Assembly: GCA_017454945.1 (NCBI GenBank)
Contig: JAFTCA010000010.1
Location: forward strand, 1-64,000
Length of the DNA stretch: 64,000 bases
Reading direction: 5' to 3'
From: Bacteroidales bacterium
Lineage (GTDB): Bacteria; Bacteroidota; Bacteroidia; Bacteroidales; WCHB1-69
In this document: positions 59,358 to 64,000 of the stretch, piece after piece
Numbering within the stretch: the stretch's first letter is position 1
How the letters are laid out: the number at the start of each line of letters is the position of its first letter
Notes under the pieces: model-generated
Told to the model about the DNA's origin: nothing
The model's input: only the letters and a program-made list of their open reading frames with translations
Databases searched by the model: none
Position numbers and translations under genes: made by a program

Positions 59358-60482
59358 TTACTTTCTAGAATTCATAATCACCGCCCTCACTACTCTCTCC
59401 AGCATCTCTTCGGTCAGCTCGTGGTGCATGGGCAGACAGATGACCTCGTCGGCCATACGAGTGGCAACCGGCAAGTTGGCAGGCGCTGCCGACGGCAGGT
59501 TCCTGTACGTCTCAAATGTGCTGATAAGCGGGTAGAAGTACCTGCGGCCGTACACTTTATACTCTTTCATCTTGAAATAGAGCTCGTCGCGAGTCATGCC
59601 AAACTCTGCCGCATTGATGAACACAGGGAAATAGGAATAGTTGTGGCGAACACCTGGCAGGTCTTCAAAATAGCGAAGCCCAGGCACCCCACGCAACGCC
59701 TCGCGATAATACTCGGCCGCCTTGCGTCTTGCCTCAATGGCCGCATCGACATACTTCAGGTTGAGCAAGCCGTACGAAGCGCGCACCTCATCCATCTTAC
59801 TGTTGATGCCGGGGGCCACTACCTCCGTCTCACCATGAATACCGAAATTCTTCAAATCGTCGATGTAACGCTTGGTGTCGGCATCATGGCAAACCAACGC
59901 ACCACCCTCCAATGTGTTGTACACCTTGGTGGCGTGGAAACTGAGCGCCGACATGTCGCCAGCCTCAATCACACTCTTGCCATTCTCCGTCACGCCAAAC
60001 ACATGGGCGGCATCGTAAATCACCTTCAGTCCGTGCTTGTCGGCAATAGCCTTAATCTTCTCTGTATCACACGGATTGCCATAGCAATGCACCGGCATAA
60101 TGGCCGTAGTTTTGTCGGTAATGGCTTCCTCAATCTTGTCAGGGTCTATATTGCAAGTCACTGGGTCAATATCCACAAAAACGGGTTTCAGACCGTTCCA
60201 CCAGATGGCATGCGTAGTGGCCACAAAACTGTAAGGCGTGGTAATGACCTCACCTTGAATGTTCAACGCTTGCAAAGCCGTGATGAGCGGAAGCGTGCCA
60301 TTGGTGAACACCGAAATGTACTCCACACCCAGATATTCAGCAAGCGCCGCCTCAAACTCCTTGTGGAAACTGCCGTTGTTGGTAATCCACTTCTTGTCCC
60401 ATATCTGCTGCAGATAGGAAATAAACTCTTCCAACGGCGGAATCAGCGGAGAGGTTACCAATATGTTTTTGTCAGCACTCAT
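59358..60482 (-). CDS. DegT/DnrJ/EryC1-family sugar aminotransferase
   Basis: A 374-residue nucleotide-sugar aminotransferase. The PLP lysine is in SFHATKVYNTLEGGALV, and DAAHVFGV and FTNGTLPLITALQAL are typical. It makes a 3- or 4-amino-6-deoxy sugar from the keto sugar; VioA/FdtB-like enzymes are the closest relatives by eye. It begins the acyl-activation gene series 21 bases after the YfhO gene. No 4,6-dehydratase is next to it, so the keto sugar must come from LegB or from elsewhere. Confidence 0.9.
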   Translation of the reverse strand: MSADKNILVTSPLIPPLEEFISYLQQIWDKKWITNNGSFHKEFEAALAEYLGVEYISVFTNGTLPLITALQALNIQGEVITTPYSFVATTHAIWWNGLKPVFVDIDPVTCNIDPDKIEEAITDKTTAIMPVHCYGNPCDTEKIKAIADKHGLKVIYDAAHVFGVTENGKSVIEAGDMSALSFHATKVYNTLEGGALVCHDADTKRYIDDLKNFGIHGETEVVAPGINSKMDEVRASYGLLNLKYVDAAIEARRKAAEYYREALRGVPGLRYFEDLPGVRHNYSYFPVFINAAEFGMTRDELYFKMKEYKVYGRRYFYPLISTFETYRNLPSAAPANLPVATRMADEVICLPMHHELTEEMLERVVRAVIMNSRK

Positions 60483-60503
60483 AACTCTTTCTTTTTAATC
60501 GTT

Positions 60504-63023
60504 TTACGCCTTTGCCGTCTTCCGTTTTTTACGATAATCTACAATGGCCAGCACAACAAGACCGATAATCACCAAGTTGAGCAAATACTTGCAAATCACC
60601 GAAACCCTACCTGCCTTCTCAACGATGGCGGGACGGAACTCAAAGCGGATATCGTGTACACCTGCCGGAATGTTCAACGCACGCAAGGTGTAGTTGGCAC
60701 GGAAATGGTCAACGGGCTTGCCGTCAATGTAGGCGTTCCAACCGTAAGGATAGTAGATTTCGGAGAATACGGCAATGCCATCCTGCGACGAGGTGGAGTG
60801 ATATTCCACATAATCGGGTGCGTAGGCTGTCAGCTTGATAGAAGCTGCCGTATCGTAATGTGCCACAAAGCCTTGCACATATTTCTCGTAATCCTTGCTG
60901 GTAACCAGTGTGTTGCGCAAATTGACCTTATTCAGCATCTCCGACTCCTCGTCGGGCGTGTTCACCACAGCCACGGCCTCCACAAACCAAGCGTTGCCCA
61001 TAGCATTGGGATTGGGCACCGGTATGGGACTGCCTTCGCGCATGGGCACCACCACATACTTCATATTGAGCATGTTGAGCACGGGGAAGAGCGAGTCGGC
61101 AGGACAATTCTCCAGTCGTCCGCCCGTCTGCGAAATAGCACCGAACAGCGGATTGATTTCGGGCATAATGTGCGCATCGATCAAATCCTGATAGCGACGC
61201 AGCTTCACAGCGCTATAGCCGCCAATGGACTTGAAATAGTATGATGTGCGGGAATCGTTGAACGTATTGACACTCAAGTTCAACACGCGGAAGTTGGGAT
61301 CGGTATCTGCAAGCAGTTCCTCCTCGTATGGCATCGGTGTGAAATATTTGTCGAGTTGCTTTTGAGCCACAAAATTGTCATCATTGAAGAATTTGCGGTC
61401 GATAGGCCACATGTCGATAAGGATAAAGCAGCCCAGCAGTGCCACAAAATAACCGAATTTCAGTTTTTCCTTGGCAAACAGCCATACCAGCCCTGCACCG
61501 ACAATGACAAAGAAGAGCGAACGCCACACACTCGTGCGGAACATCGAAGCACGTTCGGCTATCACAGCATCCTTGATCCAATCGGGATATTGGGCAAACA
61601 TCTGCTCGTCGCCCGTGCAGGTGTAGCTTGCCGTCATGCTCATCACGAGGGCCACCAGACACAAGCCCACTGTAATGCCCGCTGCTATGTAGATATTCTT
61701 CAACAGTTTCTCTTGCGAAATAGCCTTATCCATAATGGTTTTGATGGCCAGGAAGCCCAGCAGCGGCATGGTAATCTCGGCCACCACCAAGATGGAGGCC
61801 ACCGCCCTGAACTTGTTATACATCGGGAAATAGTTGAAGAACAACTCCGTCAGTGGCATGAAATGGCGACCCCACGCCAACATAATCGAGAAGAGCGTGG
61901 CCACCAGCAAAGCCCACTTGTAGGGACCTTTCACAATAAGCAGGCCCAACACAAAGAGGAAGAAGACAATAGCACCCACATAGACAGGACCCGCCGTGAA
62001 AGGCTGCTCGCCCCAATAGCCGGGCGCATGCTCGCAGAAAGCGGTGGCATCGCGACGCGGCACACCATGACTGGTCAGTGTTTTGAACAACTTGGAGTCG
62101 GTGCCCACATTATAACCTGATGCATAGCCCTTTGAGCCAGGAACCAGCAAGGTCATCGTCTCATCAATACCGTAGCTCCATTGCGTAGCGTAGTCCAAAT
62201 CAAGTCCTTCGGTCTTGTTCTCGCTATCCTCGGCCTTGGTCAGCTCGGAGTGGCCGCCACGCATAGTCTCGCCCAGATACTCGCGGTTGGCCAAGAAGGG
62301 AGCTATCTGTGTGCCCACACCCAAAGCAAACGAAGCACCGAAAATCAGAATGCCCAAAAGCAAATCTTTCCAGCGTTTTTCTTTAATATGAATATAGAGC
62401 TCGGCACAGGCCATCACACCTATGAGCATGAACATGTAAAGTGTCATCTGAGGGTGCGACAATACGGCCAGCATGGTGTAAATCATGGTCAACGCCGCGC
62501 CCCACGCATATTTCTTCTGGAAGATAAGATAGAAACCCGCAATGACGGGCGCCAACAGGCCTAAGGCCACCACCTTGGAGTTATGACCGGCGGCGATGAT
62601 GATAAAAAAGTACGACGACAGGGCCATCGCAATCGCCCCGACAATCGCCAACCACGTATCAATCTTAAACGCTTTCATCAAGATGAAAAAGCCGATGAAG
62701 TAGCCGATTATCAGCGCCAGCACGCCTGTGAAGCCGAAGCGGGTCAATTTGCCAAAAGGAATCTGTACTGCCGGAGCAGGATATTTGCCACCCCCACTCT
62801 GGTATGACGGCATACCACTAAACATGGCGCCTGTCCAAAAGCTGTAGTGCCCCGTTTTGTTGTATTCCATGCACTCATGGTTCATTCCTTTGGCCGCTAT
62901 CTGGTCATCGGCTTGCAGAACTTTGCCGTCCAACACTGGCGACGCATAGGCGATAGTCAGCACAATAAAAACTATAAGTGCCACTAAATAAGGCAGATAC
63001 TTCTTAATAAAATCCTTTTTCAT
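60504..63023 (-). CDS. YfhO-family polytopic membrane protein
   Basis: An 839-residue inner-membrane protein with about 12-13 helices and a large external domain between residues about 530 and 800, then a final helix. It has the YfhO-family start (YLPYLVALIVFIVLTIAYASPVLDGK) and the C-terminal YPYGWNAYIDGKPV. In Bacillus, YfhO acts as a GT-C-like enzyme adding sugars to lipoteichoic acid outside the cell. A related external glycosylation role here is inferred. A near-consensus -7 (TATTTTTA) lies upstream, and it may lead the whole minus-strand block. Confidence 0.85.
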   Translation of the reverse strand: MKKDFIKKYLPYLVALIVFIVLTIAYASPVLDGKVLQADDQIAAKGMNHECMEYNKTGHYSFWTGAMFSGMPSYQSGGGKYPAPAVQIPFGKLTRFGFTGVLALIIGYFIGFFILMKAFKIDTWLAIVGAIAMALSSYFFIIIAAGHNSKVVALGLLAPVIAGFYLIFQKKYAWGAALTMIYTMLAVLSHPQMTLYMFMLIGVMACAELYIHIKEKRWKDLLLGILIFGASFALGVGTQIAPFLANREYLGETMRGGHSELTKAEDSENKTEGLDLDYATQWSYGIDETMTLLVPGSKGYASGYNVGTDSKLFKTLTSHGVPRRDATAFCEHAPGYWGEQPFTAGPVYVGAIVFFLFVLGLLIVKGPYKWALLVATLFSIMLAWGRHFMPLTELFFNYFPMYNKFRAVASILVVAEITMPLLGFLAIKTIMDKAISQEKLLKNIYIAAGITVGLCLVALVMSMTASYTCTGDEQMFAQYPDWIKDAVIAERASMFRTSVWRSLFFVIVGAGLVWLFAKEKLKFGYFVALLGCFILIDMWPIDRKFFNDDNFVAQKQLDKYFTPMPYEEELLADTDPNFRVLNLSVNTFNDSRTSYYFKSIGGYSAVKLRRYQDLIDAHIMPEINPLFGAISQTGGRLENCPADSLFPVLNMLNMKYVVVPMREGSPIPVPNPNAMGNAWFVEAVAVVNTPDEESEMLNKVNLRNTLVTSKDYEKYVQGFVAHYDTAASIKLTAYAPDYVEYHSTSSQDGIAVFSEIYYPYGWNAYIDGKPVDHFRANYTLRALNIPAGVHDIRFEFRPAIVEKAGRVSVICKYLLNLVIIGLVVLAIVDYRKKRKTAKA

Positions 63024-63083
63024 CTAATATTATTTTAAGGTGGTAAAAATAGTAAAAAAAACGCTACTATGCCGCAAAATTCC

Positions 63084-63091
63084 TATCTTTG
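63084..63091 (+). promoter_or_regulatory. -7 promoter element of the DUF3857 gene (TATCTTTG)
   Basis: Exact TAnnTTTG match, 47 bases before ATG 63139 and divergent to the YfhO gene. Confidence 0.7.
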
Positions 63092-63138
63092 TCGTTTAAA
63101 ACAGCATTATTTAAAATCTTTCTTCTATTGCATAAATC

Positions 63139-64000
63139 ATGAAGCGTCTTATCCTCTGTCTTAGCGCATTGCTTTTATCCTTTTCGCTGGGAGCCCAAAA
63201 CTACGCCAGCCTCATCAGCCGCGCCGGCACACAGAAAGAGATGGCGAAATATCCCGCCGTCACCATCTTCGACAGCACCTCTGTCTTTATGGAAGAGAAC
63301 GGCCTGAGCTATGTCAACACCCACACACTGACTAAGATACTGTCGCACAAGGGGGCCGCCGAGAACAGCACCGTCAAGGTTGACTACGACCCGCTGTCGG
63401 CCTACGTGGAGATTCGCAAGGTGCGCGTACACCGCCATGACGGCACCATCGAGACCATCACCAACCCCGTGCTCGACTATGTGGCACCCGCCCGCATGAT
63501 TTACTGGGGCGCCTCGCAAAAAATGGTCGAAGTAGGCCATCTCGACATTGGCGATGCCGTGGAGGTAATTGCCTTCCGCAAAGGCTTCACCTATGCGCTC
63601 CTGCAAGGCGAAGACCCCGACGCCCGCTACATCCCGCCGATGCGCGGCCACTTCTACGACATCGTGCCCTTCTGGAGCACACAGCCCGTAATGGAAAAAG
63701 TTTATCGTGTTAATGTTCTGAAAAAGAAGAACCTGCAATTCAGTGTCTATCATGGCGAACTGCAAACTTCGGTACAAAACGACACCACCCCCGACCGCCA
63801 ATGGTTCACCTTTAGCAAGAAAAATATCCTGCCGCTGAAAAAAGAACCTTACATACTGGCTAGCAATGATATAGAAACCAAACTGTTGCTCTCGACCAGT
63901 CCCGACTGGCAAGCCAAATCGACTTGGTTTTACGGGGTGAATGAGGACTTTGGCAGCTTCAAGGCCACGCCCGAACTGCAAAGCAAAGTGAATGCCCTGC
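63139..64000 (+). CDS. DUF3857 protein, truncated by the window end
   Basis: The first 287 residues are visible. A signal peptide (MKRLILCLSALLLSFSLGAQ) is followed by a beta-rich domain of the DUF3857 type (KILSHKGAAENSTVKVDYDP, IRKVRVHRHDGTIETI). In complete proteins this domain usually precedes a transglutaminase-like domain, expected beyond the edge. The frame is open to the last base. A role in the periplasm or cell surface is inferred; the exact function is unknown. Confidence 0.85.
   Translation, partial: MKRLILCLSALLLSFSLGAQNYASLISRAGTQKEMAKYPAVTIFDSTSVFMEENGLSYVNTHTLTKILSHKGAAENSTVKVDYDPLSAYVEIRKVRVHRHDGTIETITNPVLDYVAPARMIYWGASQKMVEVGHLDIGDAVEVIAFRKGFTYALLQGEDPDARYIPPMRGHFYDIVPFWSTQPVMEKVYRVNVLKKKNLQFSVYHGELQTSVQNDTTPDRQWFTFSKKNILPLKKEPYILASNDIETKLLLSTSPDWQAKSTWFYGVNEDFGSFKATPELQSKVNAL

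Noticed and set aside
59421..61244. Long plus-strand open frame of 607 codons
   Set aside because: It lies opposite the sugar aminotransferase and YfhO genes, which have clear family motifs. Its predicted protein has no recognisable domain and an antisense-like composition.
1..64000. tRNA, rRNA, SRP RNA or RNase P RNA genes
   Set aside because: The gaps near ffh and rnpA and elsewhere were read for tRNA-like cloverleaf ends and conserved RNA motifs; none could be supported by eye. A covariance-model scan would settle it.

Overview
The window looks like a chromosomal piece of a Bacteroidales-type bacterium (phylum Bacteroidota). The main sign is the promoter signature: more than fifteen genes are preceded by the Bacteroidota -7 element TAnnTTTG (usually TATTTTTGC), and Shine-Dalgarno sequences are mostly absent. 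The gene content fits: DUF4271-hemD-rnpA-yidD, an S46 dipeptidyl-peptidase, a YfhO membrane protein, a DUF3857 protein and capsule/LPS loci with ACP and ATP-grasp genes. No rRNA, tRNA, phage or integrase gene was recognised. GC content was judged by eye, not computed.

Layout. 0-2.1 kb: a small PD-(D/E)XK-like protein, a REP-associated tyrosine transposase (RAYT) and, directly behind it, an array of eight hairpin repeats in two forms (three 56-base units, five 64-base units) whose stems differ by a compensatory base-pair change. 2.1-29 kb: mostly housekeeping and envelope genes. These are an acyltransferase, a GT9 glycosyltransferase, yidD/rnpA/hemD, an NDP-hexose 2,3-dehydratase with an oxidoreductase, a CCA-adding enzyme, a GT-C-like membrane protein ending in MORN repeats, a CtpA-type protease, a DPP7-like peptidase, a TrmH-type methyltransferase, a nucleoside phosphorylase, a thioesterase, ffh, a RidA protein, an L,D-transpeptidase, an aminotransferase and guaA. 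Intergenic gaps hold recurrent palindromes and low-complexity repeats.

29-43 kb (+ strand, visibly AT-richer): a surface-glycan locus. A Wzx-like flippase is followed by a nonulosonic-acid pathway of the legionaminic type (LegB, LegC, LegH/NeuD, LegI/NeuB, LegG/NeuC, LegF/NeuA and a PtmE-like guanylyltransferase), four Gfo/Idh oxidoreductases, a divergent SGNH hydrolase and a GT52-like sialyltransferase-type enzyme. The guanylyltransferase points to the GDP-linked legionaminate route.

43-63 kb (- strand): a second glycan-decoration block converging on the first. It has a GT2 glycosyltransferase; a probable CDP-polyol module (SDR, cytidylyltransferase-Gfo/Idh fusion, LicD transferase); and an acyl/aminoacyl activation module. 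The latter comprises a KAS III-like synthase, two carrier proteins, a DltA-like AMP ligase, a FabG-like SDR, a FabD-like acyltransferase, two GNATs, two ATP-grasp ligases and two PLP aminotransferase-fold proteins. A Fic protein with its own operator-like promoter sits inside this block. The inferred job of the block is to build an acyl or aminoacyl group on a carrier protein and attach it to an amino sugar. This is the best candidate here for an incompletely described system. The window ends in a YfhO-family membrane protein and a truncated DUF3857 protein.
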